A stretch of 64,000 nt of DNA from Rotaria socialis. Taxonomy: Eukaryota; Rotifera; Eurotatoria; Philodinida; Philodinidae. The stretch spans positions 124,001 to 188,000 of the forward strand of contig CAJNYU010003034.1 in the NCBI GenBank assembly GCA_905331475.1, read 5' to 3'. Within the stretch, counting starts at the first letter, position 1; each line of letters begins with the position of its first letter. The notes under the pieces were generated by a model that was not told where the DNA came from, did not search any database, and saw only the letters and a list, made by a program, of their open reading frames with translations. The position numbers and the translations under genes are program-made. Positions 27,301-39,572 of this stretch are shown here, piece after piece.

Positions 27301-27853
27301 GTGTTTGTTCTTCATTCTTCTTTTTTCGGCGCAGAGGAAATCGAAGTCGAAACATCGGGTGTTTTAACACTTCGTTCTATTTTATTGTTCCGTTGGGTCG
27401 TTTTTAATTTTTGCGTTTCTTCCTTCTTTCACCACTCTTCTACTATGTTAACAGGGCAGACTGAAAATTCTTAAAATAGTAACATTTGAACCTTGACGTA
27501 CAATACACAGCAGAATAGATAATTTTAATTTCTTGTTCTAGCTACTGATGCTTTTGGTATGGAAAATATATTTGAACAAATGCAAAGATATAAAGGTAAG
27601 TATATATCAATAGCTGAGTTATTGGTGAGATTTGAAAAATTCCTATGAATTTCTTGTTTTTTTCAGAGGAAGCTGATCAATTGACGGGTGAAGAACGAAA
27701 AAAATTTGCGGAAAAGGTTTACGGATAAGAGATATCATTAACTTTATTTTTTTCTTTTACTTTTATTTTTATTTTTAGGTTATTTTATCGCTTTGGAAAA
27801 ATATTGGTGATGGCGAAGACGAAAGCGATGACAATGATGATGCCGATCTGTAG
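24379..27853 (+). CDS. AAGAB: AAGAB, alpha/gamma-adaptin-binding protein p34 (8 exons, 284 aa)
   Basis: Exons: 24379-24609, 24663-24768, 24844-24960, 25054-25131, 27058-27201, 27542-27595, 27667-27716, 27779-27853; 285 codons with stop (human about 315 aa). p34 is a cytosolic chaperone that helps assemble AP1 and AP2 clathrin adaptors. The N-terminus looks like its Rab-like fold (IVIVGLDQIFLDEI, then VLILLIDPSE). The middle has QWCTEHEYELLELE, an acidic run, and VPRLIQTLHLHEWSN. The C-terminus, ENIFEQMQRYKEEADQL then ERKKFAEKVILSLWKNIG and an acidic tail, matches the family end. The 93-nt stretch 24961-25053 is a multiple of three and open. I treat it as an intron because of its GTAAGG donor, pyrimidine-rich acceptor, and better match when removed. 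Intron 25132-27057 contains a complete GPCR gene on the other strand. Confidence 0.92.
25149..27001 (-). CDS. Orphan rhodopsin-like GPCR nested in an AAGAB intron (2 exons, 551 aa)
   Basis: Exons 27001-26116 and 25918-25149, in phase, 552 codons with stop. The N-terminus is extracellular, with a Thr-rich low-complexity tract around residues 38-58. Seven hydrophobic segments follow, the first beginning MRIVELFILSLTLPCYAIVF. TM3 has FYCQMQVYLPLYLTVLMAYS and ends in IYRR where DRY is usual. TM6 keeps FWLP; TM7 has LLDPLII in place of NPxxY. The tail is long, basic and Gln-rich (KKQRQKQQPQRRKRPQ). The pattern fits the large set of divergent peptide-type receptors in rotifers, but no ligand can be proposed. 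The whole gene lies between AAGAB exons 4 and 5. Confidence 0.85.
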
Positions 27854-30012
27854 TTCATATTTACAATTAATCATATTGTCTTCGTTTTTTGTCAGATTTT
27901 TTATATGATAAAAAAAAACATTTTTTATTCAAATAAATCAAAATTTTATGCTTTAAAAGATCGATAAATTTACAATCAATGAGTCACACATTCGAATCCA
28001 ATTATCATAGAGATTATTCTATGTTGATCGGCAATTATGAATCTTTGAAACTAAAATATAAAACGCTATATTTTATATGTCCAACAGTAGAGATTTTTCG
28101 GTATCATCAGAGAACGATAATCAATGATAAATCCTCATGAGATATATTTCTCCCTGATATGAAGAATTCATGTCTCCACATTTCGAGAAAGTATCTTTGC
28201 AATTTTAGTTTAGATAAATATACATCATGTTAAACATGAAATCATTTTCTAGATTTAATAGAAAGTCACGTATTTTCTATTGGCAAAGAATCTTTTAGAA
28301 TTGAGAAAATCGTCCCTTCAAGTCATCAAAGTCAAATTTCAATACCTTTTTTGTTCACAAGATTAAGGACCCCCTTCCTCAGAAAAGCCGATTTTTCGAA
28401 AAAAACCGAAATCGAGTTTTTATCATAGAAAGATTCCCCGTGATCTCCTCTTTCAGAATATATATATATCATTTTTTGAAAAAAGGCCAAGTTTTGACAG
28501 ACTTATTGAAGAAATACTCTTTCATCTCCCTTATTCTCACACACCTTTCTAAAAATTCCTAAACGTTAGTATGAAAACATGGGTCTCAAGTAGAAAAATT
28601 GCTATAACTTTCGTTTGGCTTTAACTTTCCCTGATATTTTTTTTATTTTAAAGGTTTCAATTATAGCTAACTTTTTATCAGACGGATTTTCGATATTGGA
28701 TTCCTGGACTGAAAAAAGTCCGGTTTAGTGCGGTTTTTATACCTACTTTGGCAGTCATACCGAGTAAAATACATATAAAAATATGAACAGAAGGGAATTT
28801 CAAAATTCTGTGTGATGAAAACTTGCGTATGGAGGCTAGCTTTAATTTGAAACCGACCCGACTTCGACGGCTCTTATAGCCATGAATTATCGTGGAAGCT
28901 ATAAAACAAGTCATAAGGCTAGTTTAGTAAGGTATATAAGGCTGCAACTTTTACCACAAGTGTTTCTCACTAGGCCCATTCATCGGTGAAAGTTTCAGCC
29001 CTTAACCTATACTCCGAAGTGGCAAGTCGATTCTGAGGGGGAGGGGGGGGGGGGCGCGGCCTTAACTAATGAAGAATTTATCCTACATTTTCAATTGCCA
29101 ACATTGTTCGAAAGGATACTAACAAAAATAATTATAAATATTCGATAGTTTCACGCAAGTCATTCTTACATGCTGCAATCTATGTCAAAATGACGTCACT
29201 TTATATGACAACAAAATATTAATTTAATTCTCATTAACAAACTAGGTGACCTCAATAATACAACGAATACCATATCAGAATCAAGTTTCACAGTCTAATA
29301 TAAAGAGGTCGAAGCTTAGAGTCCATAATATCTTTATTTGTTATCAATTCATGCTATACTGATATTGACATAAGCTGTAGAACGATGTTAAATAAATGCA
29401 TAAACAAAAATGATAACAATTTGTTTTAGTTAATAGATAGAATTATTTCTCTACCAATTTTTTCATCAACGCATAAATTCTTTTCAACTAATGTTTATAC
29501 GCATAATATAGAAAATATACTTTTCTTTTTTGATACACAAGTTCAACTAGAAAAACAGTCTGTTGTGTACGTATTGGTTTAATTATTGAAACAAAAACTA
29601 TACCGTGCAGACAATCATAATTTTTTATGATTTTTGACTCACACTACTTAGTCTTGCTAGAATCATCGAGATGCTTGTATCACATATTGTTTTCGGTAAC
29701 TAGCTGAAAAGAACCTGATTTTTATCTTCTGTTCTTGTTGTTGTCCAGCAATATGGAAGGAAATCTATCTAATAATTTTTGTCGTCTCCTCTCATATTTT
29801 CCTCGGTTGCAAAGGCCGAGAGCTAGAAAAGTCCGATAAATTTTTATGAATCAATTTTTATCGGTTAACGTTTATTAAAATATCTATGCCAATACATTTA
29901 GAAACATGCTGTTCTATCAGAAACTATGATCTCATATCCTGCCAAGACAATCGTCTGTTCATAGAAAATACATCACATTATAAAAATATAACTAATAATC
30001 TATTTGTTTGAA
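27854..30012. other. Intergenic; includes a local G/C-rich patch
   Basis: No gene recognised. Around 28370-29060 the composition is less AT-rich than its surroundings, and a G-run followed by GCGCGGCC lies near 29037-29060. This could be an old transposon fragment, but no ends or coding remnants were identified. Confidence 0.45.
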
Positions 30013-31462
30013 TTACTCCATATCACTTTCAAATGCAACTGCTTGATTGAACGCCTGGTTCATGTCGACTAAATCATTTCTCATTTGTACTTCATGGTTC
30101 ATAGCTTGAGATATTCGTTGCATTTGTAAATAAATGTAAATAAGATTTGAAAAAATTTGAGTAGCATCAAAATATTCATGACGATGTGATAAATAATTCC
30201 ATAGTAAAGTAGTAAATGAATTTTGAATTTTATTTATATCCAAACGACTTTCTTTTGATATATTAGGCAATGAACGATCATAAAGACATAGAAGAGGAGT
30301 CGAAAAAAATAATATAATTAACCAAAGACGTGTTACAGCTGGATCAGTGATTAGTACCGATTCAGCTTTCTTTCTAATTTGAACAAAATCGTCAAATAAT
30401 GTTTTGCCAAAAATAAATTCAGTTGCTGCGTTATCAATATTCACCTAAGAAAACAACAGCGGAACATTTCGTTCTGTTATCAGAAGAAATAAATCAGTAA
30501 AACTAATAATTTTACCTGCCATGATTCACTGAAACATGTTTGTTCGATTTCATGAAAATTAGGAAGAAGCAATGAACGAATATTATGTTTAAATAAATAA
30601 TAACGATTGTTAGCTGAAAGTGATTGAACCGTTGGTATCGATAGAAGAAAAGATAAAAATGATTTTATATTGTTGAGACACACTTCTTTATAATGATTGA
30701 TATTTGCCGATGGTTTATTGTCAAAATTGATTTCATTATTAATAATATTTTTACGATTTTCTATAAATTTTTTTAAACAATAATTTTCATAAGCATCAAC
30801 TATTTTTGATAGAAATCTCCAATCTTTCTCTTTTAATAATGCATTATCAGATGGAATAGTCTGTAAAAATAGAAACTCATATCGTATTTAATATGATAAA
30901 TAAATAGAAAAATAATAATTTGTACTTCAGAAATTTGAGGCGCTTTACGAGTTAATAATTTTATTGAACTTCGTCGTCGTTGACGATTGACTAAGATGAT
31001 TTGTTTATATCGTTGTTTTTCTTCATCCGATCGTACTAAGCTAGCATTCATGCCAACTTCAAAACAACGGCGCAATCGACAAGTTGTACAGTGACGTAAT
31101 TCAGAACAAATACTCATGTTATCGTTACATTGATTTATTGAATGGTCAAGATCTTCATGTTGACATTGTATTTGCAGAACCTAGGCTTAAGAAATTTCAT
31201 TTCATAGTAATATACGATATTATAGCAGTTTTTTCTCACTTCTTTTCGACGAGCATTACGACGGAAAAAAGCTTTTGAAAAAAAAAAAAGGAAATATTAA
31301 TTTATATTAAAAGTTTAGTAAAATACCTTTACATGGAGCACATGTAAGCGCACCAAAATTAACACCGAGTGCTTTCGATCCACATACAAAACAATTACGT
31401 ACAGGTGCTGTTGAATCTCGATATTTGGATTGAGAGCGAACTTTTAGCGTTTGTGACAGCAT
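30013..31462 (-). CDS. Nuclear hormone receptor (5 exons, 399 aa)
   Basis: Exons in coding order: 31462-31327, 31271-31240 (only 32 nt), 31180-30926, 30860-30516, 30444-30013; 400 codons with stop. Ligand-regulated transcription factor, expected in the nucleus. Zinc finger 1 is CFVCGSKALGVNFGALTCAPCK, followed by AFFRRNARRKEV, the usual P-box region and recognition helix end. Zinc finger 2 follows (CQHEDLDHSINQCNDN, then CTTCRLRRCFEVGM). The ligand-binding half is helical and diverged (KHNIRSLLLPNFHEIEQ; TRLWLIILFFSTPLLCLYD), so the class cannot be assigned. The hinge contains a basic RQRRRSS. A partial relative of its last two exons lies about 3.8 kb away at 34249-35083. Confidence 0.9.
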
Positions 31463-34248
31463 TTTTCTAAATGAAATATCTCCTATTAAAACTCAAATGA
31501 TTAGAAAAATTTAGGCTTCGCTTGTGATAAAATTAAAATAAAGAATCCTTTTATTATCCTACACTCTTCATAGAATGACCCATTTTATATTTTCTTTCTA
31601 ATCTTTCAATTAGAATTATCTTTTAATCGTGTAAGTTTTGGATTTATCATGTATTCGAATTTAAGAAACCTTCTGCCAAATTATTATGAAAGATAATATC
31701 ATCGTTCGATGTTTTATAGCTTGTTTTTAAAGTTTACCAGTAGTGTTTTATTACCAATATCTTACGGTTAGAGCAGAGATAATAAAAAAAAATGTCTTAT
31801 TGACGGCTCACTAAAATGCGAGTAATAAATTCATTCGAATAGAAATAGGTCAAATAATCTATTAAAATCTAATAGATGAAGAATATCAAAAGTGATAATC
31901 TATTTCACTCTTTAGTGTATATTTCAATATTATACATACTAATTATTCATAGATAATCACGACTAAACCATGTAGAAGTACTTAGATTTTTATTTCTGAA
32001 TCGAAAATAGAGCTGACTTGTTACGATAGGATAATTATTTATGTAAGCAACATTGTCTATTATCTAGAAAAAGTAGGTCGCATTAGGGTTCTTCTCTCAG
32101 TGGATCTCTAAAAATAAAAATATCTATTAGAAACAAAGGATGACATGAATGTGAATGAATTCCAAGTCTAATGCATATCAATATAAACGTTACTTTAAAA
32201 ATAAAAACTCCAGCTAATTTTTCGAGATTCGATAAGACTTAAGAAATGTGTTAAGATAAGAAAAACATGTGAACTCGTTTCTATTTACACTTGTGTTGAA
32301 AATAAAAATAAAATGAATTTCATACTATGAATGAATTTTTTTCTTCTCGAAAAACAAACTCTAATTCTACAGTCTTCTACGATCTAGATCATTTTGTATA
32401 CATTCACGTGTATGTTTTGTATTGAGTGTTAATATTAGATGCAGAAAAGCAAATAAAACAAAAAAATAATAATCAAATGATTGTTAAACTAATGATTTTT
32501 TTATATCGAACGAAATTTAATAATTATGATTTCTTTCTATTTAAAATGTTCTATATTACCTGCCAACAGCATAACCATGTAATATTTCAGTTAACAAAAA
32601 TAATAAAGAATAATACACAGATATACAGATACAGATATATGTTTTTTATCTTAAGAGAAAAAGAATGTCAAAATGGGTACATTTACCCGTATATTTATGT
32701 CCTGTCAGCTGTCTATTCTCTTTTCTTCTGTGTAGCGCATTTTGCCATTTTCTCTGGTATATTTCGAGTGACTCGACGTCGTTTTGACTTTTTAGTACAT
32801 TTTAGAGAAAAAACCAAACGAATGAGACTCATTTTATAATTGGTGCTCAATCCCTCCAAATAATCATCAGAAAAAAGAGAATTGTATATTTCTCTTACCA
32901 GTAGTGTCGAACTTGAAACTTGAATTCAGTTGAAAATAGAAAATTTCGACTTTCTACTTTTTCAACTCATAGCGATATATGTGTGAGTCACGATTCTTCA
33001 GAATGCTATTGGTTTAAAAGTTGAAAATTGAAATTTTCAATTTTCAATGGGATTCAAGTTTATATGTTGTCTTACACGAATCACTCATATTCGATAGTAA
33101 AATATCCATTAATTGGTCGATTCCAATGGCTTTTATTGTTGTAAATTAGCGGTACTATTGGAAAAGTGGTAGAAAGAAAATTCTATTTGTATTATTGATT
33201 TTGGCAAAAATAAACTCATATAAATAATAGCTTGATTCCCTGTTACGCAAGAAACATTTTCAATTTTATCCATATATATATATATATTGTTCTATTTGAT
33301 ACTAATAACGTGCAATTTGTTGTTTCGCGTATCTTTATTATTGATGGCTAAGCTCTATTGAAAGACAATGAAGAGAGTAATTACTATACTATTTTAATAA
33401 CATCGAAGTCATCACAAAGTTGACCCAAAAATTGTAAAATTCATTCATGCAACAGTTATGTTTTACACCAAGTTTAGAAAACATTTTGTTTCGGTGCAGA
33501 CAAACCTATTGAAGACCGATTTACTGTCTGAACATAATCGACATATCTGTAATTTATTGAAAGTAAGCAAGAACTCGTATGGCTATGGAAAGAACAAAAA
33601 ATGAATTAATCATAGTAGACTTCATCATTCCTTGAAGGTCTATAGAAATAAACTAGCTAATTATAGGATGTAAGAAGACAAATGAGACAAAAAAAGACAA
33701 GCACTAGTTTCAGGATACATTTAAAATGATTAACCCATACGATGATTTCTGTTATCCAGATATTCTACTAGACAAGATACTACAAGAATATGGACTCTTC
33801 GAATTATTCAGTTTCAGTGTACTGATAGATACCGTGAGTCATGCGTTGTTAAATTTTCTCTACTAACTATCCTGCACTTTGAATAAAAATGTCTTTGATA
33901 AAAACAGCCATACTATTACAAATTCTCTATTATTTAAATGAGATGCATCTTTAAAAGATAAAATCTACTTTATTGAAAAGCACTGCATGAACTTCATCAG
34001 ATTATTATCTAAGAAGTTTCATTACTGCAAGAGAAATGTAACCTAAGAAAAGCAAAATATCTGCTTTGATTTCGAAATTTAACAAACACATGTTTTTACA
34101 AGAAGCAAACATGCGTATAAAACAGTTAAATTTCTTTGAGAAAGAAAAAATAATGGTAAATATTTGTTTTGTTTTGTTTTTATTACACACACATATAACA
34201 ATTTAATAAAGTTTCAATGGGAATTTATTTTCTTCCTCTTCTCTTTTA
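31463..34248. other. Intergenic between the two nuclear receptor loci
   Basis: No exon supported. It contains the uninterrupted copy of the palindromic-ended repeat (32903-33066) and a (TA)n run near 33272-33288. Confidence 0.5.
32903..33066. mobile_element. MITE-like repeat, uninterrupted copy
   Basis: Nearly the same sequence, in reverse orientation, as 17372-17905 without its hAT insertion. The ends read AACTTGAAACTTGAATTCAG and, at the other side, GGATTCAAGTTT, an imperfect inverted pair. It shows the empty target site of the hAT MITE in ATG16L-A. Confidence 0.75.
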
Positions 34249-35083
34249 TCAATCAGCATTAATATCAAGTTTTACCAGATCATCAAGTGTTTCGTGTATT
34301 GGTGCTAGATCTTTTCGTGTTCGCAATCTAATATTAACTTCAAGTCCGATGCGTAACATACTCAAAAAAGCAAAAGCAAGATTGGAATAAATTCGAATGG
34401 ATTCCATCGGGCCATGACGATTTAACAAGTATTTCCATAGAAGATTTACATAAATAGTTTGAATATCAATAAAGAGAGAGTTTTTTCTAACTTTTATCGC
34501 TGTAGATTTTGGATCGTAATAAGAAAAAAGAGGCGTAGAAAAAAATAATATAATAATCCAAAGACGTGTCATTATCGGGTCAGTTATTATTAATTTTTCA
34601 GCTGATATTTGAATACTAGCGAATTGTTTATGCAAGTCCGGACCACAAATGAATTCCCAAATAGATTTACAGGCGTCGATCTACAACAACAAAACATTTA
34701 CGTTTTTAGTTTAAATATAAATCTTCTCGAAATGATAAATTTCCTACCTGCCATGGTTCAGAAAAACATGCTTGATTGAGCTCATGAAAGTTCATAAAAA
34801 TCAATTGGCGAAGATTATTTTTACATAGAAACAATTGATTAGTACGCGAAAGAGACTGAAAAGCAGGTAATTCTTTGAGAAATGAACCTAGTGCAAAAGT
34901 TATGCTCATTGGTAACATTTTATAATGATTCAGCTGTTTTTCTTTTTGTGATATTTCATTCTGAAATATATTTGTACGATGTTCAAGATAAGTTTTAACA
35001 CAGTATGTATCGAACGCATAAACAATATTCGACAGATGACACCAATCTGTTTTACTTATTAAATCATAATTCTGTGGAATATG
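34249..35083 (-). pseudogene. Nuclear receptor copy with ligand-binding exons only
   Basis: Two exons, 35083-34748 and 34680-34249, correspond to exons 4 and 5 of the receptor at 30013-31462. The last exon is exactly the same length (432 nt). Shared blocks include NFHELNQACFSEPWQ and TRLWIIILFFSTPLF. Both exons are open with good splice sites, but no zinc-finger exon is visible in the 1.3 kb upstream, before the TIR element at 36377. It could be a truncated duplicate or a DBD-less receptor, a type known in other animals (for example SHP/DAX). No start codon or first exon could be assigned, so I class it as partial. Confidence 0.7.
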
Positions 35084-36376
35084 CTAAAAGAAACAACAGA
35101 ATTAGTAAAATAAAAATTCTTTTCTGATCCCAAATGGAAAGAACGGTAGTATTTGTTCGTATGAAAAAAATTCCATCTACCAAAACGCAGAATTTGAATT
35201 GATATTTTCTTTTTAAATTTTAAACCCCGAAGTCAAATATCAAATGTGATTAAAGAAAAATAATCTATTGAAATTTACGAGAATTAGAGCGATTGTATAA
35301 GATTTTTAAAATCAGTGCTGTCGTCTGATTGTCGAGCGGCCTAATTTTCGAATTTCAAATATAGAATTCGATAGAAATAGCGCCTTTTGCATCGTTTCAC
35401 AGCACCTTTCGCTATGGAGAGTTTTAACTCAAAATAGAAGTGTTGTAGCAATCAGCTAAGAATACGAGCTCTTTGTAGACTATTGATAACTCTTTGTTTT
35501 AGAGCTCTGATCAGCTTTAAATTACGAAAAGGAAGCTACAAAATTAAAATCTAGATCTAGAGAGCGACCTTGAAAAATGTAAATACTATCAAAAATTGCT
35601 TTTGTTTTAGCACGTTTCTATAAATCGGATAAAAAAAAGACCTATTGAACTTTTGATTCAGATCTGTGATTGATTCATTGGAATATGCGATGCAAATAAT
35701 AGTGATGTATTACTTGTTTGTCCTTGGCTCAAATACTGCTTCATTTCATTTTTCTTCCTCAATGCCTCAAAGAAATTATATAGAAATGAGTTACTGAATA
35801 TAACATCTTTGAAATTTTATAATTCAATCGAGCGAAAAATGTGCTTAAAGAATAATATATTAACAATCATTTAAAAAGAACTCAGAGAACAACTCTCATT
35901 GTTTGCACTCATCATCATAATTATACTTTTGAATCAAGAGCTGCACATGCAGGCGTTCTTCAAGTTCTCTTGTTTTTACTGAGGCATATCGATAGTCAGA
36001 AATCCGAAATCAGTTGAAGTACTTCCTTCGTTCGTTTCATCTTAATTGCACTACCGAATTTACGTGTTTTTCACGTATGAATTGCATGGCATCGCAGTAT
36101 TTTTCGTTTTATGAATGTCCAAATCAACTATGAAAAGTAAATACATAGCTTAATTTACATGCTAGTTGCTGTCCGTTGAATTAGAGATATACGAAACATG
36201 TTCTGTAATCTCAGTATTTATCACACAAAAGATTACATCAAGACCGCTATCCTGGTAATTTATTCCAATCGGTCTGTTCAAGAAAGATACTGTGAAAAAA
36301 TGTTCAGGTTTTATTACAGTTATCTGCTCATCGTTCAAGATTTTGTTAAGTACAAACGTCAATAAGAAAGAATCAT
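35084..36376. other. Region upstream of the partial receptor, no DBD exon seen
   Basis: I looked on the minus strand for Cys-x2-Cys zinc-finger coding and for splice-compatible exons, and found none. The right boundary is the TIR element. Confidence 0.5.
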
Positions 36377-37024
36377 GGTTGGCCGTCCAAAGGTCGAAAG
36401 GAAAAATGTCGAAAAAAACATATTATTGTGGAAAATGATCAAAAAGAGTGTTTTCGAATTCTGACTTGAGAGAAGTATGTTTCATTGTGTACGTTAATAC
36501 TAACATATGATAATCGAAATATATTCATTTACTATTAGCAATTGTTTTCCTTTTTGTGAATTAATAAATGAAATCGTTGGTGACTTTGATTGAGTTTCAT
36601 CTTCTGAAGATGCGACAGCTGTAGCCATAATGATAGAATTTTAGTTATTTATTTACTCTTATGTAGGGGTTGTTTATTTAATTTATATGAAGTATATTAA
36701 TCATCACTGTTACAAGAGGTGCAAAATCTAGACTAGTAGAATTATGGGAAAAGAAAACATGAATTATTCGCGTTTGGAATCATCATTTACTGAAGACATC
36801 GCTATTTCGTTTATTTCGAATTTTGACATTTTTTTGTGGTAAAATGTATTGTTCGCCTTTTTTTTTTCTTTTTATATTTTTTTCGACATTTTTCCCCGTT
36901 CTAAAATTTTTTTTCGACATTATTCCCTTTCGATATTTTTCCTTTCGACCATTTTCTTTTCGACATTTTTCCCCTTAAATTTTTGCTTTCGACATTTTTC
37001 CTTTCGACCTTTCTACGGCACACC
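36377..37024. mobile_element. 648-bp TIR element with captured FLYWCH fragment
   Basis: Terminal inverted repeats of 38 bp match at 34 positions (36377-36414 and 36987-37024); the inner 22 or so are identical and include GGTCGAAAGGAAAAATGTCG. The flanks carry ATCAT on both sides (36372-36376, 37025-37029), a probable 5-bp target duplication. Further copies of the TTCGACATT motif fill 36880-36990. On the minus strand from 36628 an ORF of about 42 codons begins MATAVASSEDE and contains FINSQKGKQLLIVNEY, which fits the start of a FLYWCH zinc-finger domain but stops before the Cys/His residues. No transposase is present. Confidence 0.7.
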
Positions 37025-37339
37025 ATCATGTCAAGCTGTGCGTTGTTGGATACCAATAGCATTCTTTGTTCTCAACTACCTTCTCATAGCTAATTAGCCT
37101 AAAATTCGAGGTAACATCTGCATGACTGTTAAATTCTTGCCACAGGTTTCGGCATTGTGTAAATAAGTTAATTTATATATGTCAAAATCTAGAATTTGCT
37201 CTCAAGGAATCAACTGTAAAACAAAACAAAAATGAAATTCAACTTTTAGTGGACTAGTTTTGATCGTCTCTAATGTCTTATATTTAGTGGAATGTTGAAC
37301 AAATATGTTTTACTAAGACTTTTTTCAGACATAGATCTA

Positions 37340-39572
37340 TCATACTTTAAGAATTAATGGAATAAATGCCGGCTGAAAATCTTCTATACGAATGCCAATT
37401 TGTTCCATTGTTCGACGATCATAGGAAAAATTCAATTGATCAAAACTAACTTTAAAACCAACTAAATATTGTATTATTAATAATGCTCCTCCGTAAATTG
37501 TAAAATATGGACTCATTCTCAAACACCATTGCCGAGAATTTGGTAATACCCAAATAAAACATGCCCAAAGAAGATAAACTAACGTTAATAAGCTATGAAA
37601 CGTTATACTCCATGCCTAAATCAATTAAATTATCCCATGAGAATAATTTTGAAGGAAAAAATAAAAATATATATCTACCAGCATTGCAATCAATGACAAT
37701 AAATAACTTTGCCGTTCGAGTACATGAAAGATCGAAAAAACGACGAAAATAATTCTGCCTTGCCATGTTTGATCTCCAGGTTGCTCTATACTCCATCGTC
37801 GATGTAGCGTAGGTGAACCTTGCTCAATAGCATCACGACCTTCGGAACTGTGTACCAAACTCTATAGAAAAAGAAAAAGAAAAGAAAATTACAAGTCAAT
37901 ATACTTTAGGTACCATTATGATTTTATCAATGAAGCTAAGCTTTAACAAAAACAAAATGAAAACTAGTCATAAGAAGGAATACAGAAGCAAGTCTTGTCG
38001 TTTTGAATATAACTAGGTTATGTCTGCGCATTGAATACTATATATAAGCAGTCACACAATTCAAATAAAGCAACATTCGAGCAAACCTGCTGGTCAATAC
38101 TGCGACGAACATGTATCTGGTTAATAAGTTATACACACAGAGTATAGGAAAGGGTGACACACACGAAGATATTATTATCTCTAATATTCTTACCTGTTGT
38201 TCAAGTGCTTGAACTGTTGTAATATTCGATCGTACCTTAAGAAAGACTTTTTCATGCAGAAAATAACAATTCAAAGTTTCAATAAAAACTTACCCGTTGC
38301 GAAAGTATTTGATTTGTTTCAAACGCAAAATAAAAATATAAAATAAGCACGGCGCATGGATTAACATAATCAGTCCATACTAATTTTCTATCGAGATCCG
38401 GTTCTGTATTCGTACAATTACTTGTAACGATTGCTGTTAAACCTGTAATACTAAAAAGGAAATCATAAACATTTATTTACATGTAAACAAAAAAAAATTG
38501 TTTTCACTTACTTGCTCCATAATGATAAAGGTGGTAAAGCTTCTTGGAAAAATTCAAATTGATAAAGATAAAAAGTTAGTAAATGTACACCTGCGTAAAT
38601 GGCTAATAAAACTCGAGCGGATGTATATTTTCTGCCAAAATTAACCGATAATGACCAAATGAATACAATTATAAGGAAAAAAATAAAATAAACCGAATTG
38701 ATAATACTTGGATAGACAAAGGCAGCAAAACCAACAAGAACGAATTGAACGAATAAACGTAATCGTCTTAATATAGATAATAATCTTGGCCACAATTTTT
38801 GTTCACTTCCAGTATCAGTACTCGTACTAGCACTGCTCGTTGTTAATGGTGATGTTGTAGGCGATGGTAAAATTTCGTTTGTTTCTCGATGTCTAGGTAA
38901 TGATAATCTACGTCGGATGACACAACAGCAAACGGTTGATATAGCAAAAATGATTATATCGGGAAAGATTAAACGTAAAATTCGAAGAGCATTCGAATTA
39001 TCAAGACTAAAGAAATAAAGAAATATTTTCACCAGACTTTGCTTTTATGTAATTATAGTATACCGTTCTAAACCAAAATATCGAAGTGTTTGAGTTAGTT
39101 CAGTACCTAAAGTAAAATCAATAAGAGATTTTGAGTTGAAAAATTTTAGTTCATTTTCTTTTATTTACAATTCTTGAGCGTATGGCCGTAGGGTTTTTTT
39201 GCAAGAATAATCGATTGAAATATAATTTGCGCAGCAACTGTAAGCAAACTTATCAAACCGATAAGTAGAATAAATGGGCGAAAACGTGCTAAGATAAAAT
39301 TCCGAAATATGTTTTATTTTAAATTTAACTATCTATTTTACTTCGAATATTTTTTTCAGTTATTGGACCAAGCCATGGAAGAACCAATAAAAGAAATGCA
39401 TATATAAATGAATTGACACTGTATCGAAAGATAACTCCTATTTATTAAAAAGCAAAAAAAGCAATTTCATTGAATTTACTAAAGTAAAAATATTTTTGTT
39501 TTTCTTCTTACCTATGAGCAATACCAGTGGAAGAAGAATTAGGATGAGTACAGATAAAAACGATCGAGCCAT
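37340..39572 (-). pseudogene. PIEZO: PIEZO mechanosensitive channel, N-terminal portion only (9 exons, ~490 aa)
   Basis: Exons in coding order: 39572-39512, 39437-39342, 39288-39169, 39106-39064, 39006-38512, 38450-38294, 38235-38194 (42 nt), 37861-37679, 37615-37346. All are in phase, 489 codons. The order of blocks follows the PIEZO N-terminus: a hydrophobic start (MARSFLSVLILILLPLVLL), FRYSVNSFIYAFLLLVLPWLGP, RLDNSNALRILRLIFPD, AIYAGVHLLTFYLYQFEF, then SYLLSLIAMLAWSITFHS and LVYLLWACFIWVLP. Full PIEZO proteins are about 2500 residues and form trimeric cation channels; the blade repeats beyond this point, cap and pore are absent. If the last donor (AAA|GTATGA) is not used, translation ends one residue later at TGA 37340-37342. 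Downstream lie 300 bases of non-coding DNA, a TIR element and an unrelated receptor. Either a truncated copy or an assembly break. Confidence 0.85.

Noticed and set aside
28678-28914. 78-codon minus-strand frame in the less AT-rich patch
   Set aside because: No family resemblance and no splice context; possibly part of an old repeat.
35084-36376. Possible zinc-finger exon for the second nuclear receptor
   Set aside because: No Cys-x2-Cys pair pattern in any minus-strand frame with usable splice sites was found by eye.
37561-37796. Frames on both strands around the PIEZO exons
   Set aside because: Read-through of PIEZO exon/intron sequence in other frames; the spliced PIEZO frame explains the region.
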